64,000 bases of DNA from Streptomyces himalayensis subsp. himalayensis. Its GTDB lineage: Bacteria; Actinomycetota; Actinomycetes; Streptomycetales; Streptomycetaceae. The stretch spans positions 1-64,000 of the forward strand of contig NZ_JACEHE010000025.1 of the NCBI RefSeq assembly GCF_013778455.1, written 5' to 3'. The position numbers and the translations under genes were made by a program. Each line of letters opens with the position of its first letter. Within the stretch, counting starts at the first letter, position 1. Positions 35,410 to 44,029 of the stretch are shown here, piece after piece. Below the pieces are notes generated by a model. The model did not search any database. It was not told where the DNA came from and saw only the letters and a list, made by a program, of their open reading frames with translations.

Positions 35410-35591
35410 GGAGAACCCGAAACCGGAGTGACCATAAGAAGCAGCTCAGGCGGCGTCAAGGATGCCCGATCTCGGCAATCGCCCGACAAGTCGCTGGATC
35501 GGGCGGTGATACCCGGGGCGGAATTCGTTCTTTTCGCTGATCAGAGACGCTGCTTGACTCGGCGCCCGATGGCCGCCAGGCTGAACAGGCT

Positions 35592-35604
35592 CGAAATTAT
35601 TTCG
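35592..35604. promoter_or_regulatory. 13-bp palindromic operator, site 2
   Basis: CGAAATTATTTCG is the same site as 35397-35409 read on the other strand, centred 195 bp away. It lies immediately before the Shine-Dalgarno of the LacI gene (ATG 35624). Binding here would autoregulate the repressor, and a loop between the sites could silence both promoters. No gene lies in the 403-bp divergent gap. Confidence 0.65.
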
Positions 35605-35623
35605 TCCTGTGGGGAGGCGGCTC

Positions 35624-36676
35624 ATGCGTGATGCGGTGCAGAAGACACCCAAGCCGACCCTCGCGGTCGTGGCCAGGCGAGCAGGCGTGTCGGCGCCGAC
35701 GGTGTCGAAGGTGCTCAACGGCCGGACCGACGTGTCTGCGGAGACCAGAGCCCGGGTGGTCAGGGCGCTCGAAGAGGCCGGATACGAGTCTCCCCGGCAA
35801 CGCCGAGCAGCGGGAGCCGTCGGCAACGGCCCCCCGGTGATCGAGATTTTGATCGGCTCGCTCGGCGCCGGCTACATGACCGAGGTCCTTGGCGGACTGC
35901 TCGACTATGCAGCCGAGCTCGGCATCGAGACGGTCGTGAGCAAGACGAGTGGGTTGTCCGCCCGGCGTCCGACAGCGGAAGGCCGGGCTCGGCGCATGGT
36001 CGAGGAGGGGCGCCGGGGTCTCCTCGTGGTCGCCGCCACCGCACGGGACTCACAACTCAACGCATTCCTCCGCCGGAAGATCCCCGTGGTGGTCATCGAC
36101 CCGCACAACACACCGTCGAACGTGGTGAGCGTCGGGGCGACCGACTGGGCCGGCGGCAAGTCGGCGACCGAACACCTCATCGAACTCGGCCACCGCCGCA
36201 TCGCGTTCGTCGGCGGTGCCGTGACCCTCGACTGCAACCTCGCCCGCCTGCACGGCTATATGGCGGCCCTCATGGCCGCCGGCATCCCTGCCGACGAGCC
36301 GTACATCATCCACGGCCAATTCCTGGCCGAACACGGAGTCCGTGGCCTCACCGCCCTGCTCTCCCTCAGCGCTCCCCCCACAGCGGTCTTCGCGGCCAAC
36401 GACCTCATCGCCTCCGGCATCCTCGCCGAGGCACGCCGTCGCGGCCTCACCATCCCCTGGGACCTCAGCGTCGTCGGGTTCGACGGGTCCTACCCGGCCG
36501 AGGAGTCCGTCCCCCGGCTGACGACCGTCAACCAGCCCCTGAACGCGATAGCCCGAACCGCGCTGGACTCCCTGCTCCGGCAGATCGACGGCGAACCCTT
36601 CGACGCCAAACGGACCGAGCTCGCCACAAAGCTCATCGTCAGAGATTCGACCGCAGCGCCCCCGACCTACGTGTGA
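35624..36676 (+). CDS. LacI family transcriptional regulator divergent from ThuA
   Basis: A 350-residue repressor. HTH: TLAVVARRAGVSAPTVSKVLNGRTDVSAETRARVVRALEEAGYE. The sugar-binding domain includes VIEILIGSLGAGYMTEVLGGLL, HLIELGHRRIAFVGG, AVFAANDLIASGILAEARRRG and SVVGFDGSYPAEESVPRLTTV. ATG 35624 is preferred over GTG 35609 because GGGGAGG lies seven bases before it. It probably binds the two CGAAATWATTTCG sites. Confidence 0.9.
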   Translation: MRDAVQKTPKPTLAVVARRAGVSAPTVSKVLNGRTDVSAETRARVVRALEEAGYESPRQRRAAGAVGNGPPVIEILIGSLGAGYMTEVLGGLLDYAAELGIETVVSKTSGLSARRPTAEGRARRMVEEGRRGLLVVAATARDSQLNAFLRRKIPVVVIDPHNTPSNVVSVGATDWAGGKSATEHLIELGHRRIAFVGGAVTLDCNLARLHGYMAALMAAGIPADEPYIIHGQFLAEHGVRGLTALLSLSAPPTAVFAANDLIASGILAEARRRGLTIPWDLSVVGFDGSYPAEESVPRLTTVNQPLNAIARTALDSLLRQIDGEPFDAKRTELATKLIVRDSTAAPPTYV

Positions 36677-36706
36677 GCGGTCATGAGCGCCACGGCACCC
36701 TCCGGG

Positions 36707-36970
36707 CGCGGGCATCCTGCCGTGGAACTACCCGCTGGCGATTGGCCGCCTAGACGGTCGGACCCGCTCGCTGCGGGCAACTTCCTGCTGCTCAAGCCGA
36801 CCGAGGCGACCCCGCGCTCGGACATGGCAGGTCTCGCCGCTGGAGCGGGTCTGCCGGATGGGGTGCTGACGGTGTTGCCCGGCCACGGTCCGGTCGCCGG
36901 CAGTGCCCTCGCCCGGGACTACTGGTGGGTGCCCCTGTCGTTCACAGGGTCCACCGCCACGGGGCGTCAA
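36707..36970 (+). pseudogene. Aldehyde dehydrogenase fragment with frameshift
   Basis: GAGILPWNYPLAI in one frame is followed in another by DPLAAGNFLLLKPTEATPRSDMAGLAAGAGLPDGVLTVLPGHG and SFTGSTATGRQ. These are consecutive NAD-binding motifs of aldehyde dehydrogenases (PWNYPL, AAGNxxxLKP, SFTGSTxxGR). The frame changes near 36740-36765, and both ends of the gene are missing. A short coding-like tail (VKDATVEALECGRIVTVGMKDRPAFYS, to 37050) follows; I cannot assign it. Remnant only. Confidence 0.7.
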
Positions 36971-37102
36971 AGATGCGACGGTCGAAGCCCTCGAGTGCGG
37001 CCGGATCGTCACGGTCGGAATGAAGGACCGGCCCGCCTTCTACTCCTGAGGATCCCTGAGGATCTCCGTAGCTCCGCAGTCGCTCCGTGCGGTCGTCGCG
37101 GC

Positions 37103-37134
37103 GAGGCCGGGGCACGTCCGCGCGCCCCGGCCTC
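37103..37134 (-). terminator. Hairpin after the Gfo/Idh gene
   Basis: GAGGCCGGGG (37103-37112) and CCCCGGCCTC (37125-37134) pair perfectly over 12 nt, starting 8 nt after the minus-strand stop. Probable terminator of the second sugar ABC operon; it could also serve the convergent side. Confidence 0.7.
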
Positions 37135-37142
37135 CACGGAGC

Positions 37143-38519
37143 TCAGGACAGCCGCAGTCCCAGGTCCGTCAGGTGCACCGGAGCGCCCGTGGCCAGGCTG
37201 CGGTTGATGCCGATGCCGACCGCGACGCTGCGGAGTCCGTCCGGGTAGCCCGCGCGGCGGCGCAGAGGGTCGTCTCCGGAGCCGACGAAGACGTCGTGGA
37301 GAAGGAGTGCGTCGCCGCCGCCGTGGCCGCCCTCGCCCTCCTTGACCTCGACCTCCTGGGCCTCCTCCCAGTGCCGCTGCACCACCAGCCGGGTGCCGTT
37401 GACCCGGACCGCGCCGCCCTCGCCGGCGCCTGGCCCGGCGGCTTCGGGCGTGGCGCTCGGGTCGACCGCCGGGCGTACGGGTGCGTGCTTGGAGTGCAGA
37501 GTGCGGGCCGTGTCGCCCGCCGTGACATGGGCCCGCTCGACGACCTCCAGTTCGGCCCGGCCCTCCGAGCCGTTGACGCACACCCGGTAGCCCTCCCATG
37601 GGCTGTGCGCGGTCAGCGCGTACGACATGGACGCGCCGCCCCGGTAGCCGACCAGGACGTTCAGGGTGTCCTCGGTGGTGATGCCCGGGTCGAAGACGTC
37701 GCGGTCGCGCAGATATCCGTCCACGTGCTCGGCGTCGAGGTAGAGGGCGCGCAGATGCGGGTCCGTGGCCATGTCGAAGCCGAACGGGTCCTCGGCCGCG
37801 GAGTCACGGCCGAGCGAGGGCCGCTCGCCCGGCGGCCGCCCCGCGCCCGTGTCGCCGTAGAAGCGGAGGCCGCCGAGAGCGAAGACCGTCTCGGGTATGT
37901 CGTCCAGCCACCAGTTGACCAGGTCGAAGTGGTGGGTCGCCTTGTGTACGGCGAGTCCGCCCGAGACGGTCTTGTCGCGGTGCCAGCGGCGGAAGTAGTC
38001 CGCGCCGTGCACGGTGTCGAGCAGCCACTCGAAATGTACGGAGAGCACCTTGCCGACCGTGCCGTCCGCGATCACCTGCCGCAGGGCCGAATTCCTCGGC
38101 GAGTAGCGGTAGTTGAACGTCACGGTGAGACGTGCGGTGGACGCGTCGACCGCGGCCTGGATCGCCCGCAGCCCGTCCTCGTCCACCGTCAGCGGCTTCT
38201 CACAGACGACGTCGACGCCCGCCCGCAGCGCCGTGGACACGGCGTCGGCGTGCGTACGGTCGGGGGAGCAGACGACCAGGACGTCCACCCTCTCCTCGGC
38301 GAGCATCCGCTCCAGGTCGTCCGGGTGGTAGTGGCGGGGCCGGTGCCCGGCGTCAGCGACCAGGGTGTCGTAGTGGCGCATCCGGGCCTCGTTGGTGTCG
38401 CACCAGGCGACCGGGACGGCGTCGGACGCGTAGGTGTCGAGCAGCGCGTGGACGTACATCCGTGCGCGGTGGCCGGTGCCGTACACGGCGTACCGGCGGG
38501 GGGTGGTGAGGGTGGGCAA
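37143..38519 (-). CDS. Gfo/Idh/MocA family oxidoreductase, long form
   Basis: A 458-residue protein. N-terminal Rossmann YAVYGTGHRARMYVHALL, then DVLVVCSPDRTHADAVSTALRAGVDVVCEKPLT with the catalytic EKP. TFNYRYSPRNSALRQVI and SGGLAVHKATHHFDLVNWWL are active-site signatures. It is longer than typical members by a C-terminal sheet extension. No ATG fits; I chose TTG 38519 with GGAGG four bases upstream. It is the last gene of the ABC transporter operon, so it probably oxidises the imported sugar. Relatedness to GH109-type NAD-dependent glycosidases cannot be excluded. Confidence 0.82.
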   Translation of the reverse strand: MPTLTTPRRYAVYGTGHRARMYVHALLDTYASDAVPVAWCDTNEARMRHYDTLVADAGHRPRHYHPDDLERMLAEERVDVLVVCSPDRTHADAVSTALRAGVDVVCEKPLTVDEDGLRAIQAAVDASTARLTVTFNYRYSPRNSALRQVIADGTVGKVLSVHFEWLLDTVHGADYFRRWHRDKTVSGGLAVHKATHHFDLVNWWLDDIPETVFALGGLRFYGDTGAGRPPGERPSLGRDSAAEDPFGFDMATDPHLRALYLDAEHVDGYLRDRDVFDPGITTEDTLNVLVGYRGGASMSYALTAHSPWEGYRVCVNGSEGRAELEVVERAHVTAGDTARTLHSKHAPVRPAVDPSATPEAAGPGAGEGGAVRVNGTRLVVQRHWEEAQEVEVKEGEGGHGGGDALLLHDVFVGSGDDPLRRRAGYPDGLRSVAVGIGINRSLATGAPVHLTDLGLRLS

Positions 38520-38590
38520 AATTCCTCCGGATCGATGTTTCCGTAGGTATGTGGTGCGGCGTCTGTACGTGGTGCGGCGTCGTGTGGTCT

Positions 38591-39997
38591 CTACGAGGCC
38601 GACTCGATCAGTCCGCTGAGCTCGTCCACGAAGCCCGCGCCGGCCTCCGGTCCGCTGCTCCGGCCGAAGAGCACCTCCTCCACGTAGCGCTGCAGGATGT
38701 CCTCGACCGCGCTCGCGCCGTTGGGGAAGAGGGGCAGCGGGGCACCGGCCAGATTCTTCTCCATGCGTTCGACGTAGCGCAGGGCGGCGGTGTCGTCGGG
38801 GGCGAGGGAAGGCGCGATGTTCTCGCGGGTGCGGGTGGCGGCCGGGATGCCGCGCTCCGCGCCGAGCACCTTGGTGCACTGTTCGTCGCCGACCAGGAAG
38901 TTGACCAGGAGCGCGGCCTCGGCCGGGTGCTGGGTCTGGGATGAGATCGACCAGTACATGCCGGGCTTCACGAACTGGTGGCGGCGTGGACTGCCGGGCT
39001 GCCTGGGCAGGTCCACGAGCTCGAGCTCGTCACCACCGGCCGCGGCCTTGTACGCGATGAGCTGGTTGCACCAGGCCGGCGAGATCACGACCTTGCCGGT
39101 GGCGATCGGCGACTGGTCCAGGGGCAGCACCTGGCTGTCGACGATGACGCCGGCACCGGGCGCCGCCCCGTTGTCCGACCAGTCCCGGGTCATCTCCCAC
39201 AGGCCGCCGAGGACGTCCGGGTCCACCGCGACGCTCGCGTCCCGGCCGAAGAGTTCCTGCCGGTGCTGGCGTGCCCACAGGATCGGGATGCCGGGGCCGC
39301 CGAGCGGGATCGAACCGTGCACCTTGCCGCCGGAGGCGCGGGTCACCTCGCGGCTGAACTTCTCCAGGTCGTCCCAGGTCCAGGAGCGGGTGTCGGGCAG
39401 CCGCAGGCCGAGCTCGTCGACGAGGGTGCGGTTGACGAGCATGGCCATGGAGGTGACCGAGGCGGGGACACCGTACAGACCGCCGTTGTGCCGTCCGGTG
39501 TCCAGGGTCTCCTCGGTGAACAGGGAGGCGTCGAAGTGCTTCGACCGGCCGAGGTCGAACAGGCCGCCGCGCTCCGCGTACGAGGCGAGGTAGGCGATGT
39601 CGTTCTGGATGACGTCGGGGGCGTTGCCGCCCGCGGCGGAGGTGGCGAGCCGGTCCCAGTAGCCGTTCCAGTCGGCGAACTCCGCCTCGACCGTGATCCT
39701 CGGGTACTTCTTCTCGAACAGCGCGATCGCCTTGTGGGTGGCCTGGTGCCGGGCGTCTCCGCCCCACCAGGTCATGCGCAGGGTGACCGGCCCGTCGGAG
39801 AGCCGGTCGGGACCGGTCGGCCCGCCGACGGCGCAGCTCGTCGTGGCGGCGGTGAGCGCGGTCCCGCCGGCCAGTGCGGCCAGCGCCCGGACCGTCGTAC
39901 GGCGGGACGGGCCGGACACCTTGGACGGACCGGACGCCTTGGACGGCTCGGACGGACGGGACGGTGAGGTGTGCTGTGGCATGTCTTCGGGCCTCAC
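38591..39997 (-). CDS. Sugar ABC transporter solute-binding lipoprotein
   Basis: 468 residues from GTG 39997 (4-bp GTGA overlap with the permease stop), or 463 from ATG 39982, which has a better-spaced GAGG. A Ser/Pro-rich leader precedes the Tat motif SRRTTVRALAALAGG and the lipobox TTSC. The mature SBP_bac_1 domain has VTLRMTWWGGDARHQATHKAIALFEKKYP, APDVIQNDIAYL and FVKPGMYWSISSQTQHPAEAALLVNFL. Unusually it is encoded after the two permeases. Substrate unknown. Confidence 0.88.
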   Translation of the reverse strand: MRPEDMPQHTSPSRPSEPSKASGPSKVSGPSRRTTVRALAALAGGTALTAATTSCAVGGPTGPDRLSDGPVTLRMTWWGGDARHQATHKAIALFEKKYPRITVEAEFADWNGYWDRLATSAAGGNAPDVIQNDIAYLASYAERGGLFDLGRSKHFDASLFTEETLDTGRHNGGLYGVPASVTSMAMLVNRTLVDELGLRLPDTRSWTWDDLEKFSREVTRASGGKVHGSIPLGGPGIPILWARQHRQELFGRDASVAVDPDVLGGLWEMTRDWSDNGAAPGAGVIVDSQVLPLDQSPIATGKVVISPAWCNQLIAYKAAAGGDELELVDLPRQPGSPRRHQFVKPGMYWSISSQTQHPAEAALLVNFLVGDEQCTKVLGAERGIPAATRTRENIAPSLAPDDTAALRYVERMEKNLAGAPLPLFPNGASAVEDILQRYVEEVLFGRSSGPEAGAGFVDELSGLIESAS

Positions 39998-40914
39998 TTC
40001 ATGCCGGTGGTGGCGATACCGCGGATCAGGTAGCGCTGGCCGACGGCGAAGGCGAGCAGCACCGGCAGCAGCGACACCACGTTCATCGCGAACATCGCGC
40101 CGTACGAGGACTGGGACTGGGCGTCGACGAAGGAACGCAGCGCGACCGGGACGGTGTACAGCGCCGGGTCGGTCACGAACACCAGCTGGGTGAAGAAGTC
40201 GCCCCAGGTCCAGATGAACGTGAAGATCGCGGCGGTGGCCAGGGCGGGCTTCATCAGCGGCAGGATGATCTGCAGGAAGATTCGCGCGTGGCCCGCGCCG
40301 TCGATTCGCGCGGCCTCGTCCAGCTCACGCGGCAGACCCCGGATGAACTGCACCATCAGGAAGACGAAGAACCCGTCCACGGCGAGGAACTTCGGCACGA
40401 TCAGCGGCAGGAAGGTGTTGATCCAGCCGAGCTGAGCGAAGATCACGTACTGCGGGACGATCACGACATGGATCGGCAGCATGATCGACATCAGCATGAT
40501 CGCGAAGGTCGTACGGCGGAAGCGGAACGAGAGGCGCGCGAAGGCGTACGCCGCCATCGAGCAGCTCACCAGATTGCCGATGATCGAGCCGAGCGTGACG
40601 ATCGCGGAGTTGAGCAGATAGGTGCCGAAGGGGTGGGAGAGCGCGTTCCAGCCGTTGGTGTAGTTCTCCGGGTTGAAAGTGTCGAGCAAGATGCCGGTGT
40701 CCGTGAATATCCGGCCTTCGGGCCGCAGCGAGCTGACGGCCATCCACACCACGGGATAGAGCGCGATCACCACCATCGCGACCATGAGGACGTGTTTCCC
40801 GGCCCGGGCGAGGGAGGTGCGGGCGGGCTTCCCGGTCACCGGGGGCGCCGTGCGGGACGATGCCGGGGCCGGTGCGGGGGACAGGGACGGCTGGTCGGCC
40901 GTTTCAGTCGTCAT
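39994..40914 (-). CDS. Sugar ABC transporter permease, MalG type
   Basis: A 306-residue permease with a Pro/Ala-rich N-terminal extension, six membrane helices (VLMVAMVVIALYPVVWMAV is the first), and the EAA loop LDEAARIDGAGHARIFLQIILPLMKP. ATG 40914 overlaps the upstream permease by 11 bp. Works with the partner permease and an ATPase encoded elsewhere. Confidence 0.9.
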   Translation of the reverse strand: MTTETADQPSLSPAPAPASSRTAPPVTGKPARTSLARAGKHVLMVAMVVIALYPVVWMAVSSLRPEGRIFTDTGILLDTFNPENYTNGWNALSHPFGTYLLNSAIVTLGSIIGNLVSCSMAAYAFARLSFRFRRTTFAIMLMSIMLPIHVVIVPQYVIFAQLGWINTFLPLIVPKFLAVDGFFVFLMVQFIRGLPRELDEAARIDGAGHARIFLQIILPLMKPALATAAIFTFIWTWGDFFTQLVFVTDPALYTVPVALRSFVDAQSQSSYGAMFAMNVVSLLPVLLAFAVGQRYLIRGIATTGMK

Positions 40915-41875
40915 AGAACACCCAGTACTTTGCGGCCCAGAAGTTGACGGCGGTGAAGGCCCCGATGATGACCAGGAGCAGCCAGGCCAGCGAGGAGGCG
41001 TAACCCATCAGGAAGGAACCGAAGCCTTCCTGGTAGAGGTAGAGCGTGTAGAAGAGCGTCGAGTCGGCGGGCCCGCCGGTGCCGCCGGAGACGATGAACG
41101 CCTGCGTGAACGACTGGAAGGCGTTGATGATCCCGAGCACCAGGTTGAAGAAGACGATCGGGCTCAGGAGCGGCAGCGTCACCGAGCGGAACTGCCGCCA
41201 GGCGCTCGCCCCGTCGATGGACGCGGCCTCGTAGTACTGGCGGGGTATCTGCCGCAGGCCGGCCAGGAAGATCACCATCGGAGACCCGAACTGCCAGATG
41301 TGCAGCAGGATGATGGTGCTGAGCGCGGTGTCCGGATTGGAGATCCAGTTCTGGCCGGTGACGCCGAAGAACGCGAGCAGCCCGTTGAACAGACCGTCGT
41401 CGCCGAAGATGACGCGCCACAGGACGGCGATGGCGACGCTGCCGCCGAGCAGGGACGGCAGATAGAGGGCCGAGCGGTAGAACGACAGGCCGCGCATCCC
41501 GCGGTCGAGGAGCATCGCGAGCACCAGGGCGACCACGAGCTGGAGCGGTACGCCGATCAGGACGTAGGCGAAGGTGACCCCGAGGGACTGGTGCAGCCGC
41601 TCGTCGTTGATCATCTTCACGATGTTGTCGAAGCCCGTGAAGTTGGCGTCCTGGAGCAGGTTGTAGTCGGTGAAGGCCAGGTAGAGCGAGACCAGCATCG
41701 GTCCGACGGTCAGCCCGGCCAGCCCGATGAGCCAGGGCAGGAGGAAGATCGCGGCGGCCTTGTTGTCGCGCTCGGAAACCCGTCGGAGCTTGCGTTGCTC
41801 CTTGCGTTCTTCGCTGCGGAGGCGTGGTTTCCCGCGCCTGTCGGCAGTCAGATGTTGCAGTTCGGCGAGGCTCAT
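40904..41875 (-). CDS. Sugar ABC transporter permease, MalF type
   Basis: A 323-residue permease. A charged N-terminus (EERKEQRKLRRVSERDN) leads into AAAIFLLPWLIGLAGLTVGPML. The EAA loop is YYEAASIDGASAWRQFRSVTLPLLSP. ATG 41875 has AGGGAG about 12 bases upstream and is preferred to ATG 41905, which has no ribosome-binding site. First gene of the operon; LacI-type and GGTTCA-type operators lie within 120 bp upstream. Confidence 0.88.
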   Translation of the reverse strand: MSLAELQHLTADRRGKPRLRSEERKEQRKLRRVSERDNKAAAIFLLPWLIGLAGLTVGPMLVSLYLAFTDYNLLQDANFTGFDNIVKMINDERLHQSLGVTFAYVLIGVPLQLVVALVLAMLLDRGMRGLSFYRSALYLPSLLGGSVAIAVLWRVIFGDDGLFNGLLAFFGVTGQNWISNPDTALSTIILLHIWQFGSPMVIFLAGLRQIPRQYYEAASIDGASAWRQFRSVTLPLLSPIVFFNLVLGIINAFQSFTQAFIVSGGTGGPADSTLFYTLYLYQEGFGSFLMGYASSLAWLLLVIIGAFTAVNFWAAKYWVFYDD

Positions 41876-41937
41876 ACGGTGGGGGTCTCCCTGGGGCGGG
41901 TGCATGGGGGGACACAGGGCTGTGCGAGCAGGGGGTT

Positions 41938-41949
41938 TGTAACGTTTCA
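41938..41949. promoter_or_regulatory. LacI-type operator before the second sugar ABC operon
   Basis: TGTAACGTTTCA fits the LacI-family consensus TGnAACGTTnCA, 63 bp upstream of the permease ATG. A neighbouring LacI protein (35624 or 10540) may bind it. Confidence 0.55.
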
Positions 41950-41965
41950 GAAGGGAAGTCGGTCC

Positions 41966-41990
41966 GGTTCATGTTCGTGAACCAGGTTCA
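41966..41990. promoter_or_regulatory. Three GGTTCA half-sites in overlapping palindromes
   Basis: GGTTCA (41966-41971), TGAACC (41978-41983) and GGTTCA (41985-41990) form two overlapping inverted repeats, with spacers of 6 bp and 1 bp. This looks like an operator for a second regulator of the ABC operon. The remaining sequence to 42117 has no gene. Confidence 0.5.
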
Positions 41991-42117
41991 GTGGGCGGGT
42001 CTGCCGAACCTATGGACCTGCTCGGCGCCCCGTCAAGAGTGGTGCAGCGTCCGGCGGATGACGGGACGGGAGCGATGCGGGGATCTTGTAGGTCGCGGCG
42101 GCAGCCAAGGAGTGGCC

Positions 42118-42465
42118 ATGTCTTCCAAGTCGCCGCGAAGATTCGGGTCTTCGCCCGCGTCCGGACCTTTGGTGCGTTGCTTGGCGAAACGCTACGAGGG
42201 GTTGGGACTGCTGCCCGTGTACGTGCTGCGTGAGGTCGGCGGATTTCTCGGCTCGCTGGCCGCCGGCGATCTCGCCGACCGCTGTCGGCAGGGCCTGGAA
42301 CGCGATGCCGCCGCGTGGGCGGTGCGCAAGCGGGAGTTGACCGGTCGGTCGTCATCGCGCTGGGCGGGCAGTATCACCAAGGCCACCCATGACCAGTGGG
42401 CGCTGGACCGGCGTGGACAGGCCGACGTATATCGCCTGGCGGCAGGCGCAGATCTCGCAGGTTGA
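42118..42465 (+). pseudogene. Fragment of an IS-associated (TnpB-like) protein
   Basis: 115 codons from ATG 42118 (AAGGAG five bases before). RCRQGLERDAAAWAVRKRELTGRSSSRWAGSITKATHDQWALDRRGQ resembles the N-terminal part of IS605-associated proteins common in Streptomyces (KRxLTxxSSSRWAGxITxxxxDQW). Such proteins normally run several hundred residues further, with a catalytic domain absent here. It is probably a decayed mobile-element gene. The family call rests on memory of one motif. Confidence 0.4.
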
Positions 42466-42535
42466 AGCCTGACTGGACCGGCCGCAGTGCGTCCACCGGA
42501 TCCGCGATGTTCCTGCTTGGGAACGGACCCGCTGC

Positions 42536-42901
42536 TCAGGGCGGGTAGGGAAGGTAGCAGTCCAGGGCCGGGTGATAGAGCACCCGCCAGGTGTTCGGAT
42601 CGATGACGCCGCTCTCGGGCAGGCCGTGGCAGCCCTGGATCCACTTGACCTTCTTCAGCATCACGGAGTCGAAGACCCCGTCGAGGGTGAGCTTGGGCGG
42701 CTGGCCTCCCCACATGTTGCTCAGGCATTGTGCCTGCTTGACCGCTGTGCTGATGTGACCCTGCGTAAGGGTCGGCCGATACGTCGACGAGACGTAGGAA
42801 CACTCGCTGGGGATGGCTGCGGCGACCTGTGGCACAGCCGCACCCAGTGATGCGGCTGTGCACAGCGCCGCGCTCAAGGTGACCAGTCTGCGCTGTCTCA
42901 T
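42536..42901 (-). CDS. Small secreted peptidoglycan-binding-domain protein
   Basis: 121 residues. Sec signal peptide RQRRLVTLSAALCTAASLGAAVPQVAAA, then one PG_binding_1-like domain (TAVKQAQCLSNM, LDGVFDSVMLKKVKWIQGCHGLPESGVIDPNTWRVLYH) that fills the whole mature protein. Three or four cysteines suggest disulphides. ATG 42901 with AAGGAC. No enzyme domain is attached, so it may bind the wall, inhibit an enzyme or act as a signal. Expressed alone, convergent to the IS fragment. Confidence 0.8.
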   Translation of the reverse strand: MRQRRLVTLSAALCTAASLGAAVPQVAAAIPSECSYVSSTYRPTLTQGHISTAVKQAQCLSNMWGGQPPKLTLDGVFDSVMLKKVKWIQGCHGLPESGVIDPNTWRVLYHPALDCYLPYPP

Positions 42902-43206
42902 GCCGGTCCTTCCGGCCCGGCCGCTCGCTGAGCGTGCTGAGCGTGCTGGGCGTCTGGGGGTCAGTGGTTACGTCCATCCTTCCCGCCTTCAGCAAGGCTC
43001 GCGAGCTTGCCGGGCACCGGGGTGGAGGCGGTGAACCTGTGGCAGGCGGCCTGTGCCGCGGCGAGGGTGCCGGCGCCTCCCCCTGAGCTGAGGGGTAGGG
43101 CTGGGTGCGACCCGTGACCGTCCTGCCGTAGGGGGTCGGGAGCGCGACGAGGCGTGACCGGCGACGTACACAAGCCCGGCCGTTTTCACGCCCAGAAGGT
43201 GACTGG
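42902..43206. other. Gap between the peptidoglycan-binding protein and TetR genes
   Basis: 305 bp; I see no gene or clear structural element in it. Confidence 0.4.
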
Positions 43207-43848
43207 TCATTGACGCTGCTCGATGGCGGTCCTGATCTCGTCCCAGTGCTGTGGGTCGTTCACGGCGCCGGCCAGGAGCTGGTAGACGGCGCGTTCGCAC
43301 AGGCCGACCAGTTCCGTACGGGTCATTCGGGGCTGGTCGAGCCAGCTGAGTACGGCCTCTTCCATGAAGGCCAGCCAGCCGCTGACGGAAAGGGTCACGG
43401 CCGGTGTCGTGGGCATCCCTGCCCCTGCGAGCCCGGTGAGGATCCATTCCGCGAGGGTGGCGCGCACGGTGCGGTGCAGGGTGCCCAGGTCGTTGCCGCT
43501 CTTGGAGAAGCGGACCACGGCGAGGTACATGACCGGGTGGCGGGCGACGTAGGAGACGAAGGTCTCGATGCCGGAGCGCAGTTGCTCCGCGGGGCTGAGC
43601 ACGGGGTCCGGTGCGAGCTTGCCGAGAAGCTCCTCCGCCGCCATCTGGACGATCGCATGGCGGAACTTGCGCTGCGAGCCGAAGTAGTGGAAGAGCAGCC
43701 CGGGGGAGACCCCGGCCTCTTCGGCCACGGCTTCGACCGAGATGTCGTCGATGGTCCGGGTGTCCAGCAGACGTCGGGCCGTGGCGAGGATCTGCTGCCG
43801 GCGGTCATCGGGGGGAAGCCGTCGTGCGGACGAGTCGGAGCGTGCCAT
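43207..43848 (-). CDS. TetR family transcriptional regulator
   Basis: A 213-residue repressor. The N-terminal HTH is RRQQILATARRLLDTRTIDDISVEAVAEEAGVSPGLLFHYFGSQRKFRHAIV. The helical ligand domain follows, with IETFVSYVARHPVMYLAVVRF and SVSGWLAFMEEAVLSWL. ATG 43848 has AGGA eight bases upstream; GTG 43854 is possible. Divergent from the oxidative operon at 44030, with two matching 15-bp palindromes between them. It probably represses both directions until a hydrophobic substrate binds. Confidence 0.9.
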   Translation of the reverse strand: MARSDSSARRLPPDDRRQQILATARRLLDTRTIDDISVEAVAEEAGVSPGLLFHYFGSQRKFRHAIVQMAAEELLGKLAPDPVLSPAEQLRSGIETFVSYVARHPVMYLAVVRFSKSGNDLGTLHRTVRATLAEWILTGLAGAGMPTTPAVTLSVSGWLAFMEEAVLSWLDQPRMTRTELVGLCERAVYQLLAGAVNDPQHWDEIRTAIEQRQ

Positions 43849-43860
43849 GTGCACATCCTA

Positions 43861-43902
43861 TTGACTTCAAGTCAACAAGCTCTACTGTTGAGTAACACTC
43901 AA
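43861..43902. promoter_or_regulatory. Twin TetR operators overlapping the divergent promoter
   Basis: TTGACTTCAAGTCAA (43861-43875) and TTGAGTAACACTCAA (43888-43902) are two 15-bp palindromes with the pattern TTGASTnnnASTCAA. Their centres are 27 bp apart. TTGACT (43861) and TACTGT (43883-43888) with a 16-bp spacer make a plausible plus-strand promoter inside the operators. This is typical TetR repression of the operon at 44030. Confidence 0.7.
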
Positions 43903-44029
43903 TAGCGGCCCTGCGGTCCGGGGTGCGGCAGGCGTCATAGGGGTCACAGGTGCGCCGCAACTCCCGTCCCGCGCCCGGCTGCTGAAGCGCTGCCCGCCAC
44001 CGCCCCCGTGTGCGACCGAGAGGCCTACC

